From Spongospora subterranea f. sp. subterranea (taxonomy: Eukaryota; Endomyxa: Phytomyxea; Phytomyxea; Plasmodiophorida): DNA of 64,000 nt. Under the pieces are notes generated by a model that did no database searches, was not told the DNA's origin, and saw only the letters and a list, made by a program, of their open reading frames with translations. The stretch is from the NCBI GenBank assembly GCA_049724395.1, contig JAUGWO010000183.1, forward strand, positions 62,001-126,000. The letters are read 5' to 3'. This document shows, in pieces, positions 25,371 to 35,703 of this stretch. The first letter of the stretch is position 1, and each line of letters starts with the position of its first letter. Made by a program: the position numbers and the translations under genes.

Positions 25371-26078
25371 AGTCGAGTATCCCAGTCATGTTGTAATGCC
25401 CTATGGCCATACATTGTCAGTCGAGTATCCCAGTCATGTTGTAATGCCCTATGGCCATACATTGTCAGTCGAGTATCCCAGTCATGTTGTAATGCCCTAT
25501 GGCCATACATTGTCAGTCGAGTATCCCAGTCATGTTATAATGCCCTATGGCCATACATTGTCAGTCGAGTATCCCAGTCATGTTGTAATGCCCTATGGCC
25601 ATACATTGTCAGTCGAGTATCCCAGTCATGTTATAATGCCCTATGGCCATACATTGTCAGTCGAGTATCCCAGTCATGTTGTAATGCCCTATGGCCATAC
25701 ATTGTCAGTCGAGTATCCCAGTCATGTTGTCATGCCCTATGGCCATACATTGTCAGTCGAGTATCCCAGTCATGTTGTAATGCCCTATGGCCATACATTG
25801 TCAGTCGAGTATCCCAGTCATGTTGTAATGCCCTATGGCCATACATTGTCTGTCGAGTATCCCAGTCATGTTGTAATGCCCTATGGCCATACATTGTCAG
25901 TCGAGTATCCCAGTCATGTTGTAATGCCTTATGGCCATACATTGTCAGTCGAGTATCCCAGTCATGTTGTCATGCCCTATGGCCATACATTGTCAGTCGA
26001 GTGTCCCAGTCATGTTCTAATGCCCTGTGGCCATACATTGTCAGTCGAGTAGCCCAGTCATGTTGCCATTCTCTGTGG
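25371..26078 (+). repeat. 48-bp minisatellite, about 15 copies
   Basis: The unit agtcgagtatcccagtcatg... recurs every 48 bp from 25371; unit starts include 25371, 25419 and, for the last degenerate copy, 26043. Most units are identical. Variants are concentrated at one position (gttgtaatg, gttataatg, gttgtcatg) and in the last three copies. Because 48 is a multiple of three and the unit lacks stops, two plus-strand frames and at least one minus-strand frame stay open (16-residue repeats such as SRVSQSCCNALWPYIV). I take these as a consequence of the repeat, not as a gene. The array starts 67 bp upstream of the kinase start. Confidence 0.95.
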
Positions 26079-26334
26079 CTCCACTCACTTTGGATCCAAA
26101 GTCCAACACTGAACGCAGTCACTTGTAAACACACTCAAGTGTATATATATCTACTGTACTGTTATACTGTATAACCCGGTTTAGGGTCGGGCCGGGTTCG
26201 CATATTTTTAATAATGCTCACCTCTGGTGTCTGGACAGCGAGGCACTGTGTACAGTATGTAATGCCACCGGTCCCATAATCATATTTTCTGCTTATATTA
26301 CTATATAAGTCGAAAGGGTGACGTTGGTTCCGTA

Positions 26335-26431
26335 TCTTTTTGTCGCTAACCGGTATTCGCAAGTCGCCTTTTACTACCTGCGACCGGTTAATGATAAACT
26401 AAGGATTATTTCTATATCCATTTTTGGAACC
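26335..26431 (+). repeat. 97-bp dispersed stem-loop repeat, copy 1
   Basis: This is the reverse complement of 45547-45643 at about 93-95% identity. It contains an inverted repeat: taaccgg...tcgca at the left pairs with tgcga...ccggtta at the right, with a 3-nt bulge and a loop of about 17 nt. There is no open frame and it is not tRNA-like. It could be a MITE, a short element end or an RNA gene. Confidence 0.7.
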
Positions 26432-26627
26432 ACGTTGTGGTCAACACAACACCATCAATAATAAAAACGAATAATTAAAGTTCAAAACAATTAAATCGAG
26501 ATATTTTCAGTTCTTGGGCCTCAGGTTTTCAATGGTGGTCAAAGACCAGTTGACGACGCTACACATAATCATGGGTTCGCCGGAAAGAAAATGGGAATGT
26601 GGCATTTATATGGATAATTATATAATG
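26432..26627. other. intergenic, no feature seen
   Basis: AT-rich DNA downstream of the membrane-protein gene. No feature supported. Confidence 0.3.
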
Positions 26628-27841
26628 TCATAGAGAATGGCCTTCTTCTTCATCGAATGAAAAGTCGTCAAACTCGTCGAATTCAACCTTCGATGACTGA
26701 ACTTGTCTTTTGTTATGGAGTGCTAATCCCTCGGTTCTTGGAGAAATAACTGCTGCTGCGAATTTTTTCCGAAGTTCAGTTTCTATTACTCTGCAAATTT
26801 GGGTCAGAAACGCCAGCAAACTATGGCTGCAGGATGTGATTAGTACGGTGGCAAAGATAACTGGGCCCAGGTGGAATCGTCCATCTGTTCAGCACGAAAT
26901 ATGCGACGCGATTTAAACACGTTAACGTATTTTTCAACTTGCTTCAAAGGAATTCTTTGGTCAAGCAGAGCGTCCGACACGAGTCTGTCAACTGTAGAAA
27001 CTAATGGCACACCCTGATGATAACAATAATGGGGGAACTGCTCCTTGTGAATATAAAAACCAACCTCGGTGGACATATATGAATGAACTGGTTCAAACCC
27101 TAATGATGATGGGTTACGAAGTCCTACACGACGCAAATATACGACGACAGAAAGTATTATGACTGTTGAGAACAAAACAAACCACAGCAACGTCGGCGAA
27201 GGGGATTCATCACTTTCGGGGATGGCCTGCTGTGAAAATGGTTCAGGTGCTATGGAAACGGCACCTGGATCCTTCTTTCCGATAGCTTCGGGCATTTTTA
27301 CACCCAGATCTCCTTGATTTTCATGAACCTGTGATTCATCTTGCTTTGGTTGCTGTGGGACATCTATTCCGGCGTGTCGCCTAGCATCAAAATCCTCGTC
27401 TACAGCCTTATCAAGTTTGTTACTGGCTGGTAATGGGTTATTATCTTCCTTATCGATATGAGCCTTTCCCTCTTGTTCGCCAATCCCAGCACCAGCCCCA
27501 CCTTTGTCAAATTGTTTTTGGGTTTTGGCATTACCTGGTCTGTTAATTGGCTCAGGTTGCTCGTTTTTTCTAGATTCGCCGTCATTATTTGCGTTTTGGG
27601 TGGGCACCTTCTCCTGCTTTTTTTCGTCATGACCAACGCCGTTCTCGACGTTTTTCTTAGATTCTGCCAGAGCCTTATCCTGATCTTGGCCTGCATTATT
27701 CTGATCTGCACCTGGCACAAGCATCATCGCATCCCCACCCTTTACTGACTTGCTAGGGGGAGGAGGAGAATTCGTGGGAACTTCTACGGCTGAAGTCATT
27801 GTCATGATAAACACTACGATCACAAGCAGATTCGACGCCAT
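26628..27841 (-). CDS. type I membrane protein with SAM-like cytoplasmic domain
   Basis: The frame opens with a signal peptide (MASNLLVIVVFIMTMTSAV, cleavage near residue 19), followed by a roughly 195-residue hydrophilic, Gln/Asn/Lys-rich lumenal or extracellular stalk, one membrane segment (about residues 217-236, LLWFVLFSTVIILSVVV) and a cytoplasmic domain. The cytoplasmic part (VDRLVSDALLDQRIPLKQVE then KYVNVFKSRRI) has the spacing of a SAM-type helical domain. The frame must change near 26860; a 35-41 bp intron with branch-like tactaat and a gcag/atag acceptor fits, giving 390-392 residues and an acidic tail DEFDDFSFDEEEG. I do not recognise the protein. Its first 95 codons and its upstream region are duplicated at 34.56-34.97 kb, where the rest is missing. 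Confidence 0.6.
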
Positions 27842-27965
27842 ATTAGGCGTGACGACGATATCACAGCTGTGTCTAATGCTGGTGTCGATCTGTCCAGCCC
27901 TATTTCCTCAGCGGCCCCTAATCGTGCCCTTTTCTCTATTAATGCCGTGTCGCGCCCAATGGCTA
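27560..27965. repeat. segmental duplicate A1 (5' end of membrane-protein gene and upstream)
   Basis: Same orientation and about 90-95% identical to 34555-34963. It covers the first 95 codons of the membrane-protein gene and about 120 bp upstream. Identity stops abruptly after the codons for KNEQ. Confidence 0.85.
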
Positions 27966-27979
27966 TCAATAACCGATAA

Positions 27980-28275
27980 GGGGATCTCCCACCCCGTATA
28001 ACAGACTATCAGACCGTCTATAGACGGTGAACAGGTGAAGGTGTCGGCCCTGACTCACTGGAGTAACGATATATGGGGCAGTCATGGCGGATTTCTATTT
28101 TGTGAAATAAACGGTTCCGCATTCGTTTATATTTATGATTGATGATGTTGCTGTATTAGATGAACTCATCACGGAATCGTTTCGAGATTTCACCAGCTAA
28201 TGCCTGAGATAACTGTATCATTCGATCAGAAGGTAATACGAAACCGTAGTCGGAACATATTTTCACTGGGATTTT
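27980..28275. repeat. segmental duplicate A2 (tail of VWA gene and flank)
   Basis: Same orientation as 36160-36426. It starts at ggatctcccacccc and ends at gggatttt. In copy A it directly follows A1; in copy B the two parts are separated by about 1.2 kb containing a transposon relic. Confidence 0.85.
28156..28275 (-). pseudogene. 3' end of a VWA-domain gene, truncated
   Basis: On the minus strand this reads KIPVKICSDYGFVLPSDRMI then QLSQALAGEISKRFRDEFI and a stop, nearly identical to the C-terminus of the gene at 36308-37233. The homology ends at 28275 and none of the VWA domain precedes it, so only about 40 codons remain. The frame stays open upstream but with unrelated sequence. Confidence 0.75.
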
Positions 28276-28439
28276 GAAGTGTTCTTCAAGACGTGTGAGC
28301 CCAACTGGGTTTATGACTGTCAGGGAGATACGGGCGAGTTCATTGTTCGGCTGCGTATTTATTCCAGACCCAAAGTAAACATGAAATGGACTATCTAGCA
28401 CCAGTAATTAATTCTCATATGTTTGCATTCCGGATTACC

Positions 28440-28741
28440 CCAAGTTTTAATCTTATGGCCAGCCGCCTGCATCTCAATCGATAACAGAGGTTGCTGCTGA
28501 GGCGTTTACTACACCGGAACGTTCGATCGGTGCAAAGCGAGCCAAGGCATTGAAAACGCAGGATTCTGAGACTGCATGTGAAAAAATAGCAAATGCGGAA
28601 GGTGTCGCCGAGAAAAATAAGTTGCTCGCGGAACAAAATCAGCTGGCCCAAGCAGGAAATCGAAATGAAGTTGTTCATGATGGGCCCCCAATCCGTCGAA
28701 TCGCAGGCGTACTTTCGTCGCAAACGGGAAGAACTTGCTAA
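28440..28741 (+). pseudogene. Harbinger ORF1 (NAM-associated C-terminal domain) fragment
   Basis: The frame reads AFTTPERSIGAKRAKALK then a charged helical tract EKIANAEGVAEKNKLLAEQN. The motif RP/S-x-G-x-K-x-AK followed by a coiled helix is the end of the ORF1 DNA-binding protein that accompanies PIF/Harbinger transposases in fungi and oomycetes. The N-terminal Myb-like part is missing. Confidence 0.6.
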
Positions 28742-28817
28742 CCAATAGTTTATTACATTGCATTCTCCGGATCACGTTGTCCTTACCAATTCCAAATATG
28801 GTCGACAAGATCTCTCG

Positions 28818-29960
28818 TCAGCACTTTATAAATGTCGTTAGAACGTGTATCCTTCGGAAATTCGCCCGCGTTTGAATGAAATCGTAAACTACACGTTCGC
28901 CTTCGCGAAGCTGAAACTGGATCATTATTATTGCGAAAGAAGTGATCTTGATCTGCTTCAGATTCATATTGTGCATGATTACGGCAGCGATCATGACGTT
29001 TTGCAATGTATCCAATTGCCAAAGCTTGCACGGATCACGAATGATTTTGAATCTCGCTTGCAGAACGCCAAATGCCCGTTCTACATCCTTTCGGGCAGCT
29101 TCCAGTTTTTGGGCAAAAAGCTTCTGCTTCGGTCCTGCAGGGTTGGGGATTGTTTTGACAAAGCAAGCCCAGTCCGGGTAGATGCCATCAGCCAGCAAAT
29201 ATGATGTGCTATAGATATGGTCGTTCTCTTTGGATTCCACTTGGGGCCCGGATCCATTAATAAAGTTTTGAAACACGGAGGACCTATCCAGAACGTTGAT
29301 GTCATTAGCCGATCCTGGCATTTTCAAAAAACGCATGCCATATCCACAATTCCTGATCGGCGACTGCCTCTAAGGTAATCGTTGGTTTCTTGTAGCGACC
29401 ATTATAGACCCCCGCCCAGGCTTTTGGGCAATTATGCCATTCCCAATGGGTGCAATCTACGCTTCCCATCATCCCAGGAAAGCCCCGGTCAAAGTTTGTT
29501 TTCAGGATTGCTTGAACATCTTCCATTGTCGGCGACGTAAAATATTCGGCAACAAATATTGCAACTATTGCACTGGCGAACCGCCCGAGACATTCCAAAC
29601 TTGTGCTTTCAGCCATTTGAACGTATTCATCCAACGAATCCGCCGAGTTTCCGTAGGCCATTAAACGCAACGCTCATGGCTGGTGCGCGTTGAGCACCGC
29701 GTCGGAATTTTTGGGAAAAAGGCGACGACTCATCCTAAAGCGAGGCCAGATTACTTTCGCGTGATACGTTGGATTTGGAACGAAATATGTCGTTCATCAA
29801 GCGAGTGTGAGCTTCGGATCGATTGCGGTTGACATTCGGTGCTCATAAAGTTGAGAACCTCCTCTGGCGCAATTGTCTTCGTCTTCCTCATCCTCTAAAG
29901 CCTCCCATTGAGCGAGTAGCACAACAAACTCTTCGACATCGTCGTCGAAATGCATTACCA
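28818..29960 (-). pseudogene. PIF/Harbinger transposase (DDE_Tnp_4), broken
   Basis: Catalytic blocks are present in order: GMMGSVDCTHWEWHNCP (first Asp), KMPGSANDINVLDRS (second Asp) and AARKDVERAFGVLQARFKII (Glu). The first and second Asp blocks lie in different frames, and the switch falls in a run of six T at about 29325-29330, consistent with a one-base slippage change. The N-terminal part upstream of 29670 (YFVPNPTYHAKVIWPRFRMS) contains further stops. So this is a relic with all three acidic residues still readable. Confidence 0.75.
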
Positions 29961-30000
29961 CCGCTGCCAAACGGAATATGTATAATATATTTACACCTGT

Positions 30001-30726
30001 GGATGATTTCGCCTGACTCAGAGACTGCCTGGAACAGGTGGAATTGGAGGCGGAGGAGCAATATCAAAATCCGAATGCGACGTCCGACCCCAAGGTACGA
30101 ATCTGTAACTATTCTTACATAAAGATACAATTTGATTCCTCAACAGATTCAGGCTTTAGAACTTTTAATCGTAACCTTTGATTCGAAACAGACTGCAATG
30201 GCGTCACATATTCCATGTTAGTGTTGCGCTCTAACACTTACAAAACGCAAACGCATTGACAATCTGCCAGATATCCACGCTGTCAAAAAGCCGGCTATAA
30301 TTACACGAAACAATATCGAGAAGATAGGCGCCAAAATAAAAAAATACGGTAAAAGCACTCAATAATTTGTTGGGGCTTTCATAGATGTGGCAGTTATATT
30401 TCAGGCCATTCAGTAGTAAAAGAGCGACTCGAGCTGCATCGTCAAGTCAGAAAGTGTAATAATCATTTGTTTGACGAAATTATTGTTCAAGTTCCGTATA
30501 AGTTAGGTCGGACCCCTCCGATTATAACCAGATGGTGCGCGATGTTGTAGCAATATCATTAGCGTTTTCGAAACGGGCGTCCCTCGCAAGTCCTGAGGAA
30601 CTTTCAGAGGGACTGGGCGACGTTTTAGCCCGCGCCCATTCTTTCTACCGTGACGTCGTATGCTCCATAATAATCGAAGACTTAAGGCTTCATATGCAGC
30701 GCTGCATTAAGCACGAGACGGTATAA
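30001..30726 (+). pseudogene. 3' exons of the B-box/PH-domain gene, duplicated fragment
   Basis: This corresponds to 59742-60470. The readable exons include DRLEQVELEAEEQYQNPNA, then IHAVKKPAIITRNNIEKIGA and the last exon MVRDVVAISLAFSKRASLAS, whose protein is identical in both copies to HETV. The upstream exons, including PH and B-box regions, are absent because the duplication begins at 30001 beside the Harbinger relic. Without a promoter or start this is probably not functional. Confidence 0.6.
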
Positions 30727-31450
30727 ATTCTTGAAAACCCTATAATGCTGAACCCAGCAACCTGAAATCTCACAGCGCTACATAGAATACCCAGACTTCA
30801 TGCGAGGTAATCCGAAGTCACTTGCACAAATCGAGATTCAAAACGAATAGCGGCCTCAGTTTACTGAGACAATGATGGCAGAAAGCGAGATCAAAAACTA
30901 TAATGAAGTTGAACTGAAGAATATACCGTTCGTCGTTGTGTAGCGTCGTCTATGGCGGCGATGAATGGGCTTCAGACCACGCATGAACTAGCCCGGCATT
31001 CGAGGTGGCTGTGTTGCCATGGCCCTGAAACCAACATATCAACGAGCAATTTTAACGTGCAAAAAAGCTTTACATCATTGATAGTAGCGCCTGATGATTT
31101 GCCTGCCTTTTTTTGACGCTAAAAAATTACAGGAAGTCATTTACGAAATTTCTAATGACAGTTATATCCAGTAAAAATTGGCAATTGGAAACAAAAAAAA
31201 ATAACTTGAAAAAACGACGACTTTGTATTAAGCGAAAGAATCTTAACCCTTTTGTGTCGAGACTTTTTTCTGGGTTTTGGGGGATTCTTGGAAGATGGAA
31301 CAGAAGATACCTGAGAGGACGGATTATGCATTCTGTCAAACTTGAAAAACAGCAACGGCTACAGCTACCGGAATCAACGACAGTAATGAGGCAGATTGGG
31401 GTAATGCCTGAGATGGCACAGGCAGGAGCTGACGAAGGCTGCGGAAGGAT
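30727..31450. other. convergent 3' flanks inside duplicate copy 1
   Basis: This holds the shared 3' region between the PH gene fragment and the nucleotidyltransferase tail. It parallels 60471-61193 closely. No separate gene supported. Confidence 0.4.
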
Positions 31451-34014
31451 CTAAAACAAAAACACCTTCTCAGCCAGATTGATATAGTCGAAGAGGAAAC
31501 TGACAGCATTAGATTTTGAGCCCGCGTGTTTGTCCGGCCTGCTCGATTTCCGGTTCAATTTTGGGTTAAAGATACGCAAAGATCTATCATTGGGAAGAGA
31601 GACTCGTTCGGGTTGGAGAACATTTTTGCCAGGAAATCCGTTTGGAGTACGACTTGGTTGTTTGGGATGTGCTCGCCGTTGGTCATTTAGTTTCCGCCGT
31701 TGGTCATTTAGTTTCCGCCGTTGGTCATTTAGTTTCCGCCGTTCGTCATTTAGTTTCCGCCGTTGTTCATTTTGATTCCATTGTGCGATCTTACTAAAAT
31801 TATGCCAGGGTTTGTTGCTCTGGAGAGTGACATCTTCTGTTAATTCGGCCCAACTGACACATTGCCCAAGCATATCTAGACCCCGTATAAACTCTCTTAC
31901 AATACGCTTGCCAATACTCTAAACGATCAACCAATCAGAGAGCAAATTCCTGGAAAGCGAATGACGGAAAAGTAGAAAATTGAACGTGCCCCTTGAGACA
32001 ATCAAATTGTGCTCAACTTCAAGCGAGTAATGAAACTTGTGAGCAGCTGGAAATTAACGAAAACTTTGAAAGGAACTTCAAAATTCTGCTAAAGCATAAG
32101 AAAACAACTGGGAGAAATCACAATTGCACCTGATCCACATTTCGGGCGACGTTGTCTTTAAAATCGAAAGGATCTTCAATGCAGAGATGAGCATGATGGT
32201 TGGGATGGAACAGCAAACTGCGCTCATCCTTGGTTTTGGGTAACGGTACAAAGCGAGCGCGCCTTAAGCTCACCATTTGATTGAGCGAATCCCACTGGGT
32301 TCCATAATATTGAAAATAACCAAGCAATAGCTGCCCTGAACAACGACGTCAATTCATGGCTAACCCGTGAACAAAAATGAAGAAAAACACAGGAAAAAAT
32401 GCAGCATTCTTGGGTAAACGTAGAGCTGTTGTGCCAAGCACGATAGCATCATCATGAAAAATCGCATCGCGCGGAAATTACCCAATGAATCCATGTTTGA
32501 GGTGGTCCAGTTCGTGAAAGCGTCGTTTTGGAATGGGTCCCGAGATTCATGAGTCGCAAAAATCGGCTGGTCTCCAAACGCCATGTCAAAAAAATTGGGC
32601 AAAACGGGAGGTGAGCAACCGCACTGAAGATAATGTAATACCAAGAGAGTATGGCCAAAAGAGCTTAACGACCCCATGGAGGCGTCTCCAATGTATCGAC
32701 GCTTGCTCCAAAACTGCAAAACAAAATGAGTTGAACTAAGCACAGAAACAGCTGGCGAAAAAGCAACAATTGCAACGAACAAATATAGATAAACCTGCCG
32801 GGTAGAAGAACTGAAGTTGGGAACCACGGGATAACGAGAATGAAAACGAAATATGAATTGAGATTCAATGAATCTGTGAAAATGTTGTAACCTTAATCCC
32901 ATTGATGAGTTTAGCGACACGAATATCTTTTTTAACGCAAGCGGCGACCATGGTCGACTTCAAGCGCTGTCTACCGATGTCATCTTTGAACGTGAAATCC
33001 GCTTCGATTTTGTTGGCAACCGAATAATACTTGACAACCGGTACCCGAGCTGATGAGTAAAGTCAGATTAACAACAGGAAAACCGGACAAGAGCAAGACC
33101 TCCCAGAACTAAAAAACTTAGACCGGTAGAGCTGTTTTGTTTTTGAAGGAGTTCGTACCAGCACCTATATTAAATTATGAATGAAAATACGAGATGCAGA
33201 ACTCTGATACTTTAAGAGTTCCTCCTTGTCGGTCTTGAGAGGAAGTTTGGACCAGAAGGAGACATCCAGATCGGATGATTCCGTCGACGTCAGAGACGGG
33301 ACCGAACCAAACAGTTCCAGGAAAATCTCGACAGACTCTAAGAGTAACGAATTGATTCATTTTAAACAGGAGAAAAACGACAGAATAATTAAAGGGATGT
33401 TGTAAAACGAACGTAAATCATTCAAACGCAAACGGGAAAAGTTTGCGGGTCTGCATGGACGAGAAAACAAGAGACACATTAAGACAAATTAACCAAAATT
33501 GGTGACATTTTTCGTGTGATGACGAATGGAAAATAGTATGTACCTGACTCTGAATCAAGATGCGTTTGAAGAACTTTGAGCCATTCGACAAACTGCTTCA
33601 TCAACTACGTCAACCAGCAGGTCACAAGAGAAAAACATGCCGCCGTGCAAAAACGAACATTCTCCCGATTTCGAACAGTCGCCGGACGGGGTTGACAATT
33701 GGCGAAATGCGATTCAATCTCATTTGTGATCAACGCCAGCGCTTTGTTGACATCATTGAGCGCACGAGGCGGCTTTGGCTATGACGTCACAACTCAACAA
33801 ACGGTTGACATTCGAAAAAATTGCTCTGAACCTGATAGTTTTGAAGCGCACAAGGATTGAAGAGATCTATATCCGATTCCTGCCAAAGACGAACAGAAAC
33901 GGAAGAATCGTCAATAACAGCGCCATCAAGGGCGAGGAGCTTGACGATCGTATCCGGGTCCGGCAATTGAATCGCGAGTAGCTGTTGCGTTTCGGGATGC
34001 TTTTCAAATTGCAC
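31451..34014 (-). pseudogene. terminal nucleotidyltransferase (TUT/Cid1-like), degenerate copy
   Basis: Parallel to the gene at 61194-64000. Readable exons carry the same blocks: the SDLD-type catalytic exon near 33250, FWSKRRYIGDASMGSLSSFG, LLGYFQYYGTQWDS, and LCIEDPFDFKDNVARNV. An extra 5' exon is visible at about 33835-34014 (QLLAIQLPDPDTIVKLLALD), which the window end hides in copy 2. The exon starting near 31960 has a 2-bp deletion and a further stop relative to copy 2, so the C-terminal part cannot be translated with the body. The tail has lost about 150 codons and contains a repeat RRKLNDQ four times. I conclude that this copy is decaying. Confidence 0.75.
31670..31770 (-). repeat. 21-bp tandem repeat (RRKLNDQ) in the degenerate copy
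   Basis: Four near-identical 21-bp units (gccgttggtcatttagtttcc) lie in a row. The matching place in the other copy (near 61885) has a single related unit. The expansion keeps frame and would add RRKLNDQ repeats. Confidence 0.9.
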
Positions 34015-34273
34015 ATGCTAGACCAATCAATATACCAAATTGGAATTAATCACGAGAGGCGGTATTTTTGAATAACAAACACATGGTGTTCCGATGCATT
34101 GTATCAGACTAGAATAAACCGTAATGGGAAAAACCGGGTACAGGACAAAAAATGTCAATAATTGGTAAGGGAGAATATGGAAAGTCATCAATGCTGCAAA
34201 GTCTTGCAGCGATGAAACACAGCAGAAACAAGTAAAGTCATCAAATGAGTCAGACCAATTAACCTTCAAACTA

Positions 34274-34837
34274 TCAGGTACTCTTTCCACCAAATTGAAA
34301 AACGCTAAGAAAGAGCAAAATACCAAAGAACTGTAGAATGTGAGTGATTACCAGGAATGAGTCTGGGCATGATGCCGCCACGAGAAGCTTACGGACACGA
34401 ACAATCTGCTTTTTGAAAACAGGCGGGAGGTCATCAAGGACAACAACCAGATTGGGGGAGATATTACACATCCGCAATGTCTTAACTTGATTTGGTTGAA
34501 CCGCCTTATCTGATATCTTCTTCTTGACTCCATCACTATTTCCCTCCAAATTCTGCTCATTTTTTTTAGATTTCCCGTCATTATTTGCGTTTTGGGTGGG
34601 CACCTTCCACTTCTTTTTTTCGTCATGACCAACTTCGTTCTCGACGTTTTTCTTAGATTCTGCCAGAGCCTTATCCTGATCTTGGCCTGCATTATTCTGG
34701 TCTGCACCTGGCACAAGCATCAGCGCATCACCACCCTTTACTGACGTGCTAGGGGGAAAGGGAGACTTCGCTGGAACATCTACTGCTGAAGTCATTGTCA
34801 TGATAAACATTACAATCACAAGCAGATTCGATGCCAT
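34274..34837 (-). CDS. chimeric open frame: membrane-protein N-terminus joined to unrelated sequence
   Basis: The first 95 codons (signal peptide MASNLLVIVMFIMTMTSAV, then the hydrophilic stalk up to KNEQ) copy the membrane protein at 26628-27841. After that point the frame stays open but is unrelated: NLEGNSDGVKKKISDKAV, MCNISPNLVVVLDDLPPVFK, VRVRKLLVAASCPDSF, followed by likely intron. The new part lies directly upstream of the 5' exons of the nucleotidyltransferase copy 1, on the same strand, so it may be that gene's true N-terminal region captured behind a foreign promoter and signal peptide. The window does not contain the matching part of copy 2, so this cannot be tested here. No membrane segment from the parent remains. 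Confidence 0.45.
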   Translation of the reverse strand: MASNLLVIVMFIMTMTSAVDVPAKSPFPPSTSVKGGDALMLVPGADQNNAGQDQDKALAESKKNVENEVGHDEKKKWKVPTQNANNDGKSKKNEQNLEGNSDGVKKKISDKAVQPNQVKTLRMCNISPNLVVVLDDLPPVFKKQIVRVRKLLVAASCPDSFLVITHILQFFGILLFLSVFQFGGKST

Positions 34838-34963
34838 ATTAGACGTGACGACGATATCACAGCTGTGTCTAATGCTGGTGTCGATCTGTCCAATCCTATT
34901 TCCTCAGCGGCACCTAATCGTGCCCTTTTCTCTATTGAAATGCCGTGTCGCGCCAAATGGCTA
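34555..34963. repeat. segmental duplicate B1
   Basis: Partner of 27560-27965. Homology breaks at aatggcta (34963), where the transposon relic begins. Confidence 0.85.
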
Positions 34964-35703
34964 CAGTGCGGGTAGTCCAGAGTCTAGACGCATCAGTCCG
35001 TGCTGCCACGGGCGTGAAATCGGACCCCACAAGAGCAAAAGTTGCGTCTGAAAAATCCAATCCAACGAGCTATCGTTCTATAAATAGATTACTGCCAAAT
35101 TTTTGAAAGCGGGATCTATTTTTAGAGCATCAAACGGTTGGAAAATTGTGATCCTCTCTTCAACCCGCTTGTCAGTTGTCAGATTGGTTATGGGTTCGTT
35201 TCTACAGTGTCCTGGAGTATGCGACATCTGCAAGGTTAACAAGGCCGACACCGACCTGTCCAACAGCTGTTGTTTGCATCGCATTATTTCCATTGACCCG
35301 GATTTCGCGAGCGAGCAGTTGGCCATTCAGAAAATCATCGAGCAGAGTGAGCATATGTGCATGTTTTTGCCAAAATTCCACTGCGAACTCAATCCTATCG
35401 AATTTGCCTGGGGCGATACCAAGCGCATTTGCCGGAATGAGTGCGACTGCTCTTGGGCCAGCATGCAGGAGCGTCTGCCAGATACCTTGGACGCAATTCC
35501 GATTGCGCGAATACGTCGTTGGTTCCGGTTGACCGAGTGTTTCCGCGATGCCACCAAGCGTTGACTGAAAGGGCGATTAGCCGCGTTTGCCACGCGCAAG
35601 TACCGATCGCATCGGCGCCTTCCCGAAACGATCGTTGAAGAGGAGCTTGCCGTCGAGTTCGCCGAGAAGGTTGCGGCTAGAAAGGCCCGATTCGCAGCCA
35701 AGT
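34964..35703 (+). mobile_element. DDE (Tc1/mariner-like) transposon relic
   Basis: The left edge interrupts the duplicated segment exactly after a TA and begins CAGTGCGGG, similar to the CAGTGGCG end of the intact element at 42684. The readable protein, 35103-35564, holds FLPKFHCELNPIEFAWGDTK (third catalytic Glu block) and IARIRRWFRLTECFRD. The extreme C-terminus continues in another frame as RKYRSHRRLPETIVEEELA, matching KKYRSHRTIPQ of the intact transposase. The N-terminal two thirds and both first Asp blocks are missing. The right end was not found. Confidence 0.65.

Larger units (their letters stand above)
28400..29980 (-). mobile_element. PIF/Harbinger DNA transposon relic
   Basis: Two convergent genes typical of Harbinger elements are visible: a DDE transposase on the minus strand and the tail of a DNA-binding ORF1 protein on the plus strand. 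Terminal inverted repeats and the target duplication were not found. The right edge coincides within tens of bases with the start of the large segmental duplicate at 30001. Confidence 0.75.
30001..33829. repeat. large segmental duplicate, copy 1 (partner of 59742-64000)
   Basis: Same orientation as 59742-64000, about 93-95% identical over 3.8 kb. It contains the 3' exons of the PH-domain gene (plus strand) and most of the terminal-nucleotidyltransferase gene (minus strand). Relative to copy 2 it lacks about 450 bp in the nucleotidyltransferase tail and has gained a 21-bp tandem expansion at 31670-31770. The partner's extent is limited by the window end. Confidence 0.95.

Noticed and set aside
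25371-26078. CRISPR array
   Set aside because: The 48-bp units are contiguous with no unique spacers, and the genome is eukaryotic. It is a minisatellite.
25341-26174. 277-residue repeat-protein gene on the plus strand
   Set aside because: The frame is open only because the repeat unit is 48 bp and lacks stops. A second plus-strand frame and a minus-strand frame are equally open, and there is no flanking coding sequence.
26335-26431. tRNA or tRNA-derived SINE
   Set aside because: No A or B box and no cloverleaf; the stem-loop is a single imperfect hairpin.
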